The notes under the pieces: model-generated | Seen by the model: only the letters and a program-made list of their open reading frames with translations | Database searches by the model: none | Told to the model about the DNA's origin: nothing | Part shown: piece after piece, positions 22,863 through 35,637 of the stretch | How positions within the stretch are numbered: position 1 is the stretch's first letter | Layout: each line of letters opens with the position of its first letter | Made by a program: the position numbers and the translations under genes | Assembly: GCA_963514095.1 (NCBI GenBank) | Contig: OY741266.1 | Span: 17,521,455 to 17,585,454, forward strand | Length of the DNA stretch: 64,000 nucleotides | Direction: 5' to 3' | Source of the DNA: Eutrigla gurnardus | Lineage: Eukaryota > Chordata > Actinopteri > Perciformes > Triglidae

Positions 22863-25800
22863 ATGACAACCTCAGCCCTGCGCCGGCAGGTGAAGAATAT
22901 TGTGCACAACTATTCAGAAGCCGAGATCAAGGTAATATAAGGAAGTAGTCGGTTCGATATGTAAGACGATGCGTCAACTCCTTTAAAATAACACTGATGT
23001 CGAGTCTTTTCGGATGAGAACACATCGGAACAAATCTCTTATTTTTGTAGTTTTCTGTTATACTCAGGATGAGATATAACAATATGTGCATGGAATGTAA
23101 ATATGGCTGCTGGTGATGCGTAGGTGCGTGAGGCCACCTCGAACGATCCATGGGGCCCGTCCTCGTCTCTCATGTCAGAGATCGCTGACCTGACCTTCAA
23201 TGTGGTGGCGTTTGCTGAGGTCATGGGCATGGTGTGGAAACGCCTCAATGACAGCGGCAAGAACTGGAGACATGTCTACAAGGTGACCTCGTAAAACATT
23301 CCTGTCAGCTTTGAATACACAGTTTCATTATAATTCCTCTCTATGTATGTTCTCTCTTCCTTTCTGCTCAGCTTTAAGGGTTTCTTTAGCCGTGACCGCT
23401 CACCACAACTTCCCTCCCCTCACACTTCCACTCTTTCATGATTGATTTAACTTTCTTCTCTGAGGTCGACATTTGTGGTTCAGAGTGATATATCTTGACA
23501 TCTAGATGGATAGATGTACTTTATTGGCAGCAGTTAGATTGGCCATGAATTAAAACAGATGTTAAAGATCTAAAGAGCACTCATTCCCAAAGACTGGGTC
23601 AGGATATCGCAGGATATCATATTAGGGTCGCTAAATAAATCGGCAGAATTTCTTAATTTAACATTTTTATCTGCAGTTCACCTTTGGACCACATGAAGGA
23701 GCCTGAATGTTTCTATTGTTCTGATAATTATAGCCCACCCACAATGAATCGGCTATGAAAGGCTGCCATACTATGAGATAGCCTGGTAAATCTGCCTATA
23801 TGCACATTTGGTCTCATTTTAAAATGGACATGGTAAAAATGATATCTGCTAAATATCAACATCCTTGCATTACCATTGTAAGCATGTTAGCATGCCTCAC
23901 AGAGCTACTAACATGGTAATACCATTATTTTCCTGCATCCATCCTATTACACATACTGTACATGTATGTCTATGCTGTAGATTGATGTATAAAAACATTA
24001 TTTTGGAGCATCATTGTGGTAATCTGCATTTGACTCCAGGCCCTGACTCTGTTGGATTACCTGTTGAAGACTGGATCAGAAAGAGTGGCCCAACAGTGCC
24101 GTGAGAATGCATTCACCATTCAGGTACTGGACTAGAGCAGAACCTCTGCAATCTGAACGCCTCAGAAACAGAGCTGCTTTGTTGTTTATTGTTCTTTTGC
24201 TTCAACGGATATATATTCTTAATTTGTATTCAAACTCGGATATCGTTACATTCCTGATGGTCAAATTATTGAGGTTTTCCTGCATCTCCAGAACTTGAAA
24301 GTATCATCAAATGTCTTTTGTCTCTGCGTGGTTCAGACGCTACGTGACTTCCAGTACGTGGACCGGGACGGTAGAGACCAGGGGGCCAATGTGAGAGAAA
24401 AAGCACGCCAACTGGTGTGTCTCCTCCGGGACGAGGAGCGGCTCCGCCAGGAGAGGAGTCAAGCACTAAAGACCAAGGAGCGCATGGCTGGGGGAGGCAG
24501 TGGAGGTGGAGGTGGAGGGGGAGGTGGAGGTGGAGGTGGAGGGGGCGGGGGCGGGGGTGTGTACGGAGGTATACCCCCGTCTTACCACCCAGGCAGGCGC
24601 ACAAGCCAGCCCAGCATGGCTGTGTTGTACGGCGAGGAGTTCAGCCGGTCCAGAGGCTCTCCGTCCTCCTTTAACTGTGAGTATTGTTTGTATTTCCACC
24701 CGCAATTACACTTTTAGGCCACTTGGAGGAAGTGAAAACAATTTGTGAACATCAACATTTTACGTTCATATGGCATATTTGTTCAAGTTGTGTTTAAGTA
24801 AGTTTACTTGTGTGGCTTCTTCACCTCCTTGTTGTGCTCTAAACCTGTAACGGCCTCTTTAATGAACCCTGAGGCCAGGGTAATACAGCCCACAGTTGAA
24901 TTAGCTGTTTTCCTCTCAATGTCCACAGGGGGCAACAATGAGCCCCTTCCAAACTTGAAAACAAACAAAACTGTTATAGAGCAGCCGCTTGCTTGAGCTT
25001 TTGCATGGGACCTTCTGTCTCATCCACTGCGTGGTAGAGAGTCAGGCAGGGTTTGCTCCTTGAGAACTTTTTTGCTGACAGCTGCCTGCCTCAATGAGAA
25101 CAATGAATAAACCGTGATCACCACCATTAAACGGCTAGCCACCGACTCAGCCATCGCCATGTTGAGAGCCACGTGGAGGCAACCCTTCATATGCTCTGAA
25201 TTTAGAATTTAGCACATATCTTATCTGGAGCACTGGACAACTTATTTTAAATGTGGCAATTAATAAACAGATGGAGCGTTAAAAATACACACTTGTATTC
25301 AGGCTGATCCCTAATGAAATGTATTTTGTGCTGTAGCCCGGCACGGATAATCCGCCACATAGATTATCAATACTGCAGCGTAGGCCTGAAAATATGTCAG
25401 TCAGCTCCACACTTCCCGCGCTCCATGTCTCTGTGCGTCTGCTCATGCATCCCCACATCAATCTGACCGCCCACCATCATTGCTTCTTTGCACTTGTTCC
25501 CTCTGCAGCCTCATCCTCGTCCCCTCGTGCCGCCTCAGACCTGGAGCAGGCCCGACCCCAGACCAGCGGCGAGGAGGAGCTGCAGCTCCAGCTGGCTTTA
25601 GCCATGAGCAGGGAGGAAAGTCAGAAAGTAAAACAACACACACACACACACACACACGCACACACACACACTACTCCTCTCCTGCATTTGAGTCACATGT
25701 CTTATTGCCTCTTGATGATTCCAGTAATGAAAATGTTGTTACAACCGTTCTGAACGTTCGCCCACGTTACACTAGCTAGCCCTTCCTTCCCCTGTTACCA

Positions 25801-25864
25801 TAGAGATGGATGAAGACACTCAACCTCAGATTGCTTTAAATCTTATAGCCGAAAGGAGTAGCAG

Positions 25865-25901
<37 letters not shown>

Positions 25902-28900
25902 GAGAGAAACACGACTCACTCCATATCCTTCAGTGTCAGCATTTATTAACCATATTTTTAATACAGTTTAACTAAAATGCTAATCTGTGGCCGTCCAATG
26001 AATTTCTTCCCGACATTTTCCGTCTTCAGCCACTTCTTTCCAGGACATTTTCCTCACACAAGTAATGTTTAAACTTCTCTAAACCATCATCTGCATTATT
26101 TCTCTCTAAACCAGCCTCTGGTCTTTGTCAACTTAATATTTCAACAGCACAAAAAAAGCCACCAGTGCTGCCTTCGTTTTGCTGGGCCAAACCAACCAAC
26201 CACAGACTGTTTTCACTAACGCTGGTGTGTATGTGGGTGCGTGTGCGCGCGTCCACACCGAGCCGCGGCAATAATGTTGACGATGTCACGATGCCGCCCC
26301 TGCAGGTGCAGTGCTGTCGTCAAGGAGACGAGTCTCTGTTACAGAAGGCCCTGGATGAGAGCAGGAGAGAGAGTCAGTCAGGGACACAGGAGGTGAGTTG
26401 TAAAAACGTGTGTGCTGCACAGTAGGCGGGTGGGTGCGCGACTGCTGCTACGCGAGTGTGTTTTCACGGAGGGGTGGGCAGGTGCGTTTGTAGGTGGGGT
26501 CTTTTTGGCAGGCATTTAGAGAATGAAGCAGAGTTTATGGTGCGGACTGTGGGCTAGGCAGTGAAACGAGACAAAACGACGTTGATCAGCATAATGAGGG
26601 AGGTTTGAGAGGGAAACGGCAGAGAGAGAGAGAGAAGAAGGAGGTGCCTGCTGAATGATAATGAATTTGTCTTGTTTAACCTTGAGCTCAGCATGACATT
26701 TCCCTGAAAGCATACTCCTTATCTCGTAGCACACCGGCCCCTTTACTCATTGGCCGGTCAACAAGCCAATCAGAGTCACCAGCTCTCTTATGTAAAGGTC
26801 CCCATAGCTTGTAATTGGTCACATTATGCAGCTTGTCATAGAACTCCTGGTATTTTCAGGTGTCCCATAGAAAAAGCATGGAAAGAAAGAGCAGGGGGAG
26901 AAAAATGGTTCTCTGACTGACGTAATTCCTGACATTTTCATAAGGATGCTTTAAGTGCTCCTGCTGTTATAAATGTGTGTTTTCAGTACAGTGGCAGTGA
27001 TATTACATTCTATCTCAGTGGTCTTAAGAGTTGCGCATGGCTCAAAACCAGAGAATGTTTGGCACAGATGAACAGAAAGGTTTTGTGTCCCTCTGTAGTC
27101 GGCCATGCTGGACCTGGTGGACATATTTGGCCCCTCATCTGAGGCCCCGCCTCAGCCGAGTGACCCTTGGAACTCTGCCCAGCCCACCGATGACATCACC
27201 TCTGACCCCTGGGACTCTGTAGGTGGGTGGCTCATCACATAAAACACCCATTCTGTGAGTATGTGTGTTTTTTTTAATGCTTCTCACTGAATTTTGTGTT
27301 TTTTTTTGCCTGCCTGTCATCACAGCGGTTCACTCCAGCACTCCTGTGATTGGTAGCCCTTGGACAGCCCCGCCTTCAAACTCCAACGCATCCAATCCTT
27401 GGGCTCCATGTGCCGACTCGCACACAGATCCCTGGGAAGCTGCACCCGTCTCCCCCAGTCCTGTCAATCATGCATGGGAAAGCCCAACAGGCGGAGGTTC
27501 CTCTCAGAAACACCAGCCTCATCAAAATTCATATACGCTGCAGTTTTCAATATCTGTCATAACTTTAAGATGTGCGCTCTGCTTAAGAGTATACTGTTTA
27601 CAGCAGGTGGTGATGGGACAGATCCGTTTGCTGCACAAGAAGACGAGAACCCTACACAGGAGGTTCCTCGAGTGTCCTCCCCTCAACCTGCTAGTCCCAC
27701 AGGTAGTGTAGTACAAGACTGTACGGTGGATTTGACTGTATAATTGGATCTGACAGAAGCAATAAATCTTCACATTGACAGTGGTTGTAGTATAGTCGGC
27801 CAGCTCCGAGATGTTTGACTACTTTACACTTGTTTCTATTTTTTCGCTCTTACTTTATCGGCAATGATATGTTGTGGTTTCTTTCTTTTGACAAATGTAC
27901 TTATTGTAAGTCGCTTTGGACAAAAACGTCTGCTAAATGTAAATGTAAATGTGTTAAATTACATCACATTTAGCAATAATGTACCACGGATGGACACAAG
28001 TTAATGTCTAATACAATAGCACTGTCACAAATTACAGTATTACCATTATAATACTTGAAAAATGTAGCAGGCGTGCACCCAATTATGTTTTTGGAACTTG
28101 TTTCTGTCCTGTAGATGCAGAGCTGTTTGGGGAAAAGGCCGACTCTGACCCATTCGCTGGATCTGATTACGAGCCAGATCCATTTGGGACTGACCCTCAG
28201 TTGAAACCCCAAGTAAACGGACGAGAGTCGGCCAGCCCGGAGATGTTCGACCTTTCCCGGCTAGCCCCCCCGCTCAGCGCTCCATCTACACGTGTGTGCC
28301 GAACCCCAGAGACCTTCCTGGGAGCTACGGGGGCGTCGTTGGTCAATTTGGATGTTCTGATACCTTCCAACCCTCCTAGCAAGATGCACAATAACCCCTT
28401 CCTCTCAGGTAACTCACAACCATTGAAGAACTCATGTGCTATAGTTGCAGGAACATTCTGTCTCATTATATATCAATATGTATCACGTTTCTGCTGGTCA
28501 GTTACATTGTCTCTACATTTTATCTGATGTTTGGAGCATTTGCTGAATGTGACGTGAACACATTCCATTATTGTGATATTATTAAAAAGTGACCCACCAA
28601 CTCGATTGTGTCTCCTCAGGTCTGAGTGCTCCTTCTCCCACGAACCCCTTCCACTGTGACCAGCCTCGCCTCACCCTCAACCAAATGCGGCCGTCCTCCA
28701 CATCCCCGCTGCCGCCCCACATGCTCTCCTACAGCCCGTCGCTGCCCCTCCCTCTGCACCACCACACGCCCATCCTCCCCTCCTCTCTCACGCAACCTCC
28801 CGCTGGACTCCTGGACCTTCCCTCCAACCTCCCGCAGCCCTTGCTCCCCCTCTCTCCTCGGCCGGCGCAGCGCTCCCAGTCACAGACACACAGCCACAAC

Positions 28901-28912
28901 CCCTTCCTCTGA
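22863..28912 (+). CDS. epn3: Epsin 3, clathrin endocytosis adaptor (611 aa, 11 coding exons)
   Basis: Epsins bind PIP2, bend the membrane and link ubiquitinated cargo to clathrin and AP-2. Coding exons: 22863-22931, 23124-23282, 24040-24123, 24337-24676, 25509-25627, 26306-26392, 27099-27222, 27326-27496, 27607-27702, 28115-28408, 28620-28912. The ENTH domain is residues 1 to about 150 (start MTTSALRRQVKNIVHNYSEA, with Leu6, Arg8 and Lys11 of the lipid-binding helix 0). A UIM (EEELQLQLALAMSREES) is at about 239-255 and a second, weaker one (DESLLQKALDESRRES) in exon 7. DPW motifs (AP-2) occur at 308, 322 and in exon 9; LVNLD in exon 10 is a clathrin box; three NPF motifs (EH-domain binding) sit near the C-terminus, which ends HNPFL. 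Between ENTH and UIM is a run of 19 glycines after a GGGS. Exon 8's donor (GGAG|GTTCCT) is weak. Position next to mycbpap, as in human 17q21.33, selects epn3 over epn1/epn2. Confidence 0.95.
23835..23925. repeat. Degenerate copy of a GTTAGCATG-type dispersed fish repeat
   Basis: Contains GTAAGCATGTTAGCATGC and CTCACAGAGCTACTAACATGG in the order seen in a very common percomorph intronic repeat. A second copy is at 45595-45770. It is in epn3 intron 3. Confidence 0.5.
24486..24558 (+). repeat. epn3: GGAGGT-type coding repeat encoding a polyglycine run in epn3
   Basis: GGA/GGT/GGG/GGC codons encode GGGS followed by 19 consecutive glycines just after the ENTH domain. Codon mixing shows it is not a recent pure triplet expansion, but GGAGGT hexamers dominate. 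Confidence 0.95.
25633..25672. repeat. (CA)n tract starting 6 bp after the epn3 exon 5 donor
   Basis: The donor GAAA|GTAAAA runs at once into CAACACACAC. A second CA tract is at 25868-25900 in the same intron. Confidence 0.95.
27895..27955 (+). mobile_element. 3' tail of an L2-type LINE or its SINE partner
   Basis: TTGTAAGTCGCTTTGGACA followed by AAACGTCTGCTAAATGTAAA and ATGTAAATG repeats is the conserved 3' tail shared by L2-clade LINEs and several fish SINEs. It lies in epn3 intron 9. The 5' part is not recognisable. Confidence 0.75.
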
Positions 28913-30260
28913 GACCTCCTGCACCCGTTGGAGCTCTGGTTCGCAGAGGGCGATGACAGAGTGGACTCTTTTTTGGATGAATCTATGCCGACTACAGTGA
29001 CTAGTTTCAATGAACCTGAGCTGGACTGCGGATCCTGGTCTGATGTCATCGTGCACACTTGAAGCAGACAAAAATTGGACCGGATGTATTTGTGTCTGTC
29101 TAAAGACACGTCAGCTGCTATATAACCTGAACTCTTGAAGAAAAGCTAACTCACACAGACACACACACACACACACTCAGGCGCACTCAAGGGTGCATAG
29201 ACACAAACACGCACACGCCACCAAACTAACAGGGTGTATCACAACAGCCCCTTTGATGCCTTTACCCCATCAACCATGACCACTCTGAGCACCCTCTGAC
29301 CACAGAGCCAGAACTGTTCCTTCGGAAGACCGCGATGGAGCCACATATTTTGATTGTCCACCAAGATTCACCAGGATCCTTACCGCTGCTGCTCCACCGA
29401 CGAAAGCATGAATGCATCCCACCCCCGAGACAAGCTATTCTACTCTGCCTAGCACCTGAGACGAGTTCTTTAAATAAATCCCCTTTTTCTGATGAGTCAC
29501 ATAGTATCTGGAGCTTTGTTGGCACAATTGAATCACTGGAGAAAGCCCAAAAGTGTGTTACTGCTAGATTCAAGACAGCATTCAGCACTGTTCAAGAACT
29601 AACTGACTCGCACATTCCTCCCTACATATACACAATGATATCTATTACCTTGTTACCTTACGAGCAACACTATCTGGTCCTAAGTTAGTTACGTTATTTG
29701 TCTTAGTAGCCCTGAAGGTATCCAGGTGGTTCCGACCTGGACTAAACCAGCCCTAGCTCAACTTGACTGTCTCAATCATGGACCTACACTGATCGCACCC
29801 TGTCAGACCCGCGTGCCTGTCTTCTACAGTTGACCCACAATGCATTGCCGGCTGGTTCATATTAGGATGTAAAGGAGGACCTCAGGGAGACCGCTCTGTC
29901 CCTCCTCCAGTGAAATCCAACCTGAGTGAATGGAGAGGCATTCATCTACAAATAGAACAACAGGGAGATCGATGGTTTTATTGCAGATAGGAGCATTAAA
30001 GTGAGGGATGACGAGTACAGATATAGGAGGAGTAAAAGGAGGATGCATAGATCGAAGGTAAATAGGTAGCAGGTGATAAGCTGATGTATTGATGAGCAGC
30101 AGCTCCCCTCCTCTCCTCTGCCGTCACTTCTGTGTTAGGAACAAGAGAACCACACTGAACCTGAATGTGAAATGCCTGCCTATAGATACACACAGGCTTA
30201 GTACATATGTATTTAACAGAATGAGACCTACAAAGTATTATAAAATAATATACCAATAAA
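28913..30260 (+). other. epn3: epn3 3' UTR region
   Basis: AATAAA signals occur at 29473-29478 and 30255-30260, so the 3' UTR may be 0.6 or 1.35 kb. A short CA tract is at 29157-29176. No coding content is supported. Confidence 0.5.
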
Positions 30261-33200
30261 TGAATGGTGTTTGCATTATAATTTCTGAATTGTTCATATG
30301 ATTGATTGATGAGTTATTCCTTCATGGTTTCATTCATTGTTCATTACTGACTCGGATTTAACTGACTTAAAAGTTACATATTATCACGAATAGGCCTAAA
30401 TGCTTTCAAGAAAGATGGAACATCAGTCACAGATAAGGCAGTAAAGCACAACGCTCTTTGTTGATACAAATACAACATAATCAGAAAGTGTTGGGTATGT
30501 ATAAAGGAGAATAACATTTAGGGTTAGTGCAATACAGAGGTTTAGTATTTAGTATCAACCAGATTGGTCCCAATCTCTGATTGATTCCATATAAAAATGC
30601 AGGAAATGAAGTGGTGTAAGAGGAACCTGCTTAAAGGATAACTATTAGTTACATATCAAGCAGTTACGAGGCAACACTATCATTCATTTGGGGCCATTCA
30701 CTTTCTTTTAAACACACATGTACTAACATCAACAGGAGCCAAGGCAAGAGTTTGGCGCTGTATTTTGGTGCTCAAGAGAAGAGTTGACATGATGCAGTTC
30801 ACTCATCGACCGCTAGATGTTAGTGTTGACCCAATGTACACATGTTTTTCCTTTCTGCACCCTGCAGATTCTTTCTAGATGTGGGGTCCTAGGGGACTCG
30901 ATAAATGATTATTTTACATGTGGAATATAAAATTGTCACAATGACGGCAGCCAACACCCTATAGGCTCCAAGTAGTAGTATTGTTAACAGCAGCTGTAGC
31001 ACAGTAATGTGCTTGCAATGTAACATATAAATAAAATAAAACATAACACAATATACTCAAACACACATTTTTGAATGTTTCAGAAATGTGGCTTATATTT
31101 TTCCAGATACCTCGTCATGGACTTAAGTATTCATAGACCAGTACTGCCTTATGAAGTGAACAAAAGATGGATATGCCATCATTAGTCCCTGTTGCTGGTA
31201 AAACATGGCCTCTCCATGTTATTCATTTATAATGCGTCCTGTCAGCACACTTTATGTTTCCTATCTGCATAAGATAAATTACAATAACCACAAATTCTCT
31301 CAAAAGGTCAATTAGGCAAAATTTCTGAAGCGAAACTAAAGTAATCCAATCATGTTGGAACCCCCACACACACTCACACACTTGCCTTTTCTTTAATGTC
31401 TGGCATTTCTGTCCAAACAAAATCAAGTGCGGTCTGATGACAGATCTGAACAGCTGCAGCCTCGACTTCCAGATACAGTAATTCAACCCATGTTATGTTA
31501 TTTGGAGGATGGGGTTCAATTATTGTAAGAACGGTTGTGAGAGGGAATGCAGAATATTTGTCTATTGCAAAAGTATATGAGAGGCCCCATGGACCTGCGG
31601 TGCAAGGAATTGGTCAAACTCATGACCTCAACCTGAACCTGAAACATCTGAGTTATATAATTGTATTTTAGTCAATCCTGCATGGCTCTCTGCAACAATC
31701 AGGAAAGTAACACAAGCATCTCATAATGCCTTTGCGAGCTACTTCAGAGTACACCAGCATACAGTCTTTCTCCTGTTAAGCACATGTGTGAGCATTGTTG
31801 CATGTGTACAGTTAGACCAAATGTTCATAAAGGTATCATGCACTCAAGCGTGAGAGAATCATTCCTGGTCTGTTGCCCCCCTGGAGCTGTTGTTTCTGGC
31901 CTGCAGTGAGACGTTCAATTTAAAGAAGTATTCAGAGTGATAAATTAAACTTAGTCTGAGCAGGACAACGCTGCAATGTGGGAACAATTATTCTCCAGCG
32001 TAAACCTTAAACCACGTCCTGTCTGAGTGGTGCCCTGATTAATGGGGATTGTGTGTCTGGGTGTACTAAAATGCAGGACTTCATTAAAAATAGCACTCGA
32101 GTTAAGCAGCTTATGTTCCTTCTGGCTCTTTATCACTCATGAATTGTCAGAAATAAAACACAACAAACGAGGATTAATACGATGATGGGGGCTGTCTGTA
32201 CTGTGGAAGTACTACAGATCTGATGGGTAACAGAGTTTGGATATTCATAATCCAGGACTGATGTTATTTTATTCCTCTCTCAGGTCATGAATTGTCGGAT
32301 GATTCCTCCATCTGCTAAGTGCTGTGATGTGAATGAATTACGGAACTGTGGTTGTTAATTTAAATATATCTTAGTCACTCAGAATGACTCACACATTCTG
32401 ATGAAATACCTGGAGCTGGTTCAGCAGTACAAAATATACCGTTAAACTCACACTGACCCCCCCCCCTTACTTTCCTTTCGGAGAGAATATGACAACGATG
32501 CTCAAAAACAATATTTCAGCCCTTCCTGTTTTTCAGTCTGCTGACCAAGACAAACCCTCCCATGCTGCTGCTGCCGACGTTAACATCAAAATCACATGTG
32601 GTTCATCAACATTACATCCAAAAATCTTTTACTTCAATGAGTATATGCTTTGAAATCCCAAATGATCTGAATGTACATGAAAATACAATTTTGAAAATAT
32701 TGCAGTAAAACAGAGTAACACCAGTTTTTTCAGGCCAGGACCCCTTGGCTTATAGTGACACGGTGGAGGGACCCCTATTACATGTCATATAAAATTGCAA
32801 TGCTTATAAAAACCCAGCCAAGATAATAATTGTTGACAGATTCATATATGTATGAATATAGTACATATTGTAATGAAACTATTCTTTAATTTCTACATCA
32901 CAATTTAACAACATAACATAGGAAGATTTATTTTTTGCTAACTATAAGTTGTATTCACGTTAACATAAACCCGTCCTAAAAGGTTACTGATCTTGAAAAT
33001 AGTTATCAGGTGAAATAAATTAGGTTTCATAACAATGTAACAATCTCCATGAGCCCTCGGCCTCTAGATGAAGGCCATGAAATGGGAATGAAAGCTTCTG
33101 AAAACATCCAGTGAACCTAAATTGCCGAGAATAACTTATATAATAGAAATACATTTCAAACCATAAGTGATTTTAGTGTTTAGGAACCCAAATCAATAAA

Positions 33201-33360
33201 GGCTGTTTACTTAAAAAAACACCAAGTGCCTGGATTCCATTGCGATTGTCCGCATTTATTAACATTTTGAATTTAATTGAATTTATGGGAAATGTCCAGT
33301 TCTTCTTATTTTAATCCATACATTTGGAGAGAACATTTTAAAACATCTTTTTAATCTGCG
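30261..33360. other. 3.1 kb gene-poor spacer between epn3 and b3gntl1
   Basis: No exon, RNA gene or intact element recognised. The segment 32725-32965 belongs to a dispersed repeat family listed separately. In human the gene after EPN3 is SPATA20, which is not here. Confidence 0.5.
32725..32965. repeat. Dispersed repeat copy related to the 58834 minisatellite region
   Basis: ACCCCTTGGCTTATAGTGACA followed by CGGTGGAGGGACCCCTAT corresponds to one unit of the minisatellite at 58834-59013. Further on, GGAAGATTTATT and AAGTTGTATTCA match 59030-59065. So this is a single-unit copy of the same repeat family. Confidence 0.7.
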
Positions 33361-33800
33361 TGTGGAAATGACCGGAACCGGAAAGCCGTTTTACACGCTG
33401 TCGAACGCGTCACTCATTCCAGGTGATTGACGGTTCATCACAGCGAATCAGACGTCCGTCCGTGTTTCGTACGAGCCAATGAACGTCTGGAATGCATTGT
33501 TTGCGGAAGTTGTGAAGCCTTTAGCCGCGCAGCGAGTTTCCGTTACACGTTTTTCCTCAATGTTTCACTTTGAATGTCGCTAAAATGTCCAGAACACCTT
33601 TCAAGAGATGTTTGTGTGTGGTCGTGCATATATTTTACATTTTCACAACAGATAAAATGAGTGTTGACGTGTAGCCAACGTGGGTCTCTCCTCGTCACCG
33701 ACTGTCTTTTTAAACTCCCGTTCTTCATCGTTTTCATAAATCCCGGTTATAATAAACTGGTCGCAGATGAGTCGCGGACTCTCCAGGCTCCGGGGTTGAC
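33361..33800 (+). promoter_or_regulatory. b3gntl1: b3gntl1 promoter and 5' UTR region
   Basis: A CpG-containing block with ETS-type ACCGGAACCGGAAAG at 33371-33385, CCAAT at 33476-33480 and GCGGAAGT at 33503-33510, no TATA. It precedes the b3gntl1 ATG at 33801. The elements point to a housekeeping promoter with start sites near 33500-33700. Confidence 0.5.
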
Positions 33801-34399
33801 ATGAATCCAGCGAAGCGGCTCCGCGCCTTCCCTGGAAATGAGGCTGAAGCACCGACGGGAGGGCAGGAGGAGGAGGAGGAGGAGAGAGCAGTGGACGTGG
33901 TGGGTGATAGACCGACACTCTCCCATACACAGATCATATATGTAACGCTGCTGATGCAACACAGAGTATACTGAATGAGATTTGAGAAAGTCGGACTTCT
34001 GATATGATAATGTCAACTCTAGCTATTCATTTTTATACCATCTATGATGATTTACACTCTAATGTAAACAAATATATCCAGTCATATACCTCTCTGAATG
34101 AATTCCCTGAACCGATGGTCCAATGATATTGTATGGAGTCTCCATGGCTGCTTGTTCATACATCACTTCGTTGCATTGACTGTAGAATCAATCTTTTGTT
34201 GTCTGTTACCAGAGTATTGTCATGCCGATGTACAATGCATCCTGTTGGCTGGATGAATGTCTAGAGGGCATATTACACCAAGACTTCACCGGGACCATGG
34301 AGCTCTCTGTCTTTGACGATGCAAGCACCGTAAGTTTGTTTGTTTGCATATTTACAGGCCCATATGTAATCTGTATCCAAATATGACACCTTGAAGATG

Positions 34400-34462
<63 letters not shown>

Positions 34463-35556
34463 TTTAGGATGACTCCAGGAAAGTGGTAGAGGGTTGGAGG
34501 GAGAGGCTGGAGGCCAGGGGCATCTCAGCTGTGATCTCTGGCCATAAGTCTGCCCAACCCAGAGGAGGTCAGTAGACTTTTAGGTTCTTTATCTAATCAA
34601 AACTATTACGTCGGAAGTTCATTTTTCATATAGGTGGGTTGATTGTATTGTCAAAACTACTCATAATTCAGTGAGTGGTTAAGAAAAATTAGTAATGCAT
34701 GTTTGTGATCCATTAAAGTAAGATATGTAATAGGAGTGTTCCCAACCATTCTTAGTTGACTGAATTTTGTCGACTAATCAGATGTGTAAAACCCCACATT
34801 TTGTGTTTCTCCCCATAGAATCACACAAAAATACTTTAAATCTTGTGTTTACCAGCTATGTGTTGATAGATTTTCATTCAGCATGAAAAGAATAAAAAGG
34901 AAATCTAGAAGTCAACTGAGGCCGAAATGACCAATTAGTTGACTAAGGAGGGTCAACCCTAAGAATTATTATACACTTTGTATTGTCCAAATCTTTTCTG
35001 CTAATTGAATATTTTATTTTTGTTACTTCTTTAACCTTGTCTTGAAAAGTACTATACAAGTTATTATTACGTTAAGAGGTGATGCATTCTTCCTAGTCTG
35101 TAATAATTGTGTTATTGCTGTGTTCACTCCGCCCATAATGGAAACCCATCAGTTGGAAACCAGAGTTATAAACATCTGTCAGTAGGTCAGCAAGAGTGAA
35201 CAAATGTTGTTTTTAAATGTAGAATCTTGGTGTTTAGTCTAAGTAGTTTGTAGTTTTATTTTCTTCTGATTAAATTAGGGAAGAAGAACATAAAACATAA
35301 AACAGCATCACTGATGGACGACTGTTTCATTCATATGACGGGTTTGGTTTCACATTTTGAAAATTACATTATGTTATTGTCAGTGTTTGTCACATGTTTA
35401 ATGGTTAACATGATAATTACTTACACATGGCGAAACGGTAACCACACAGAGGAATATACAAACATACTCTATTCTTTTGTCTTTCAGTGGGATATGCAAA
35501 GAATAAGGCAACTTCTCAGAGTTGTGGAAAACACTTGTGCTTTCAGGATGCGGTAA

Positions 35557-35637
<81 letters not shown>

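Noticed and set aside
30830..30880. ACCGCTAGATGTTAGTG as the tail of the dispersed repeat seen at 46840
   Set aside because: The match is limited to one short phrase with no collinear flank.
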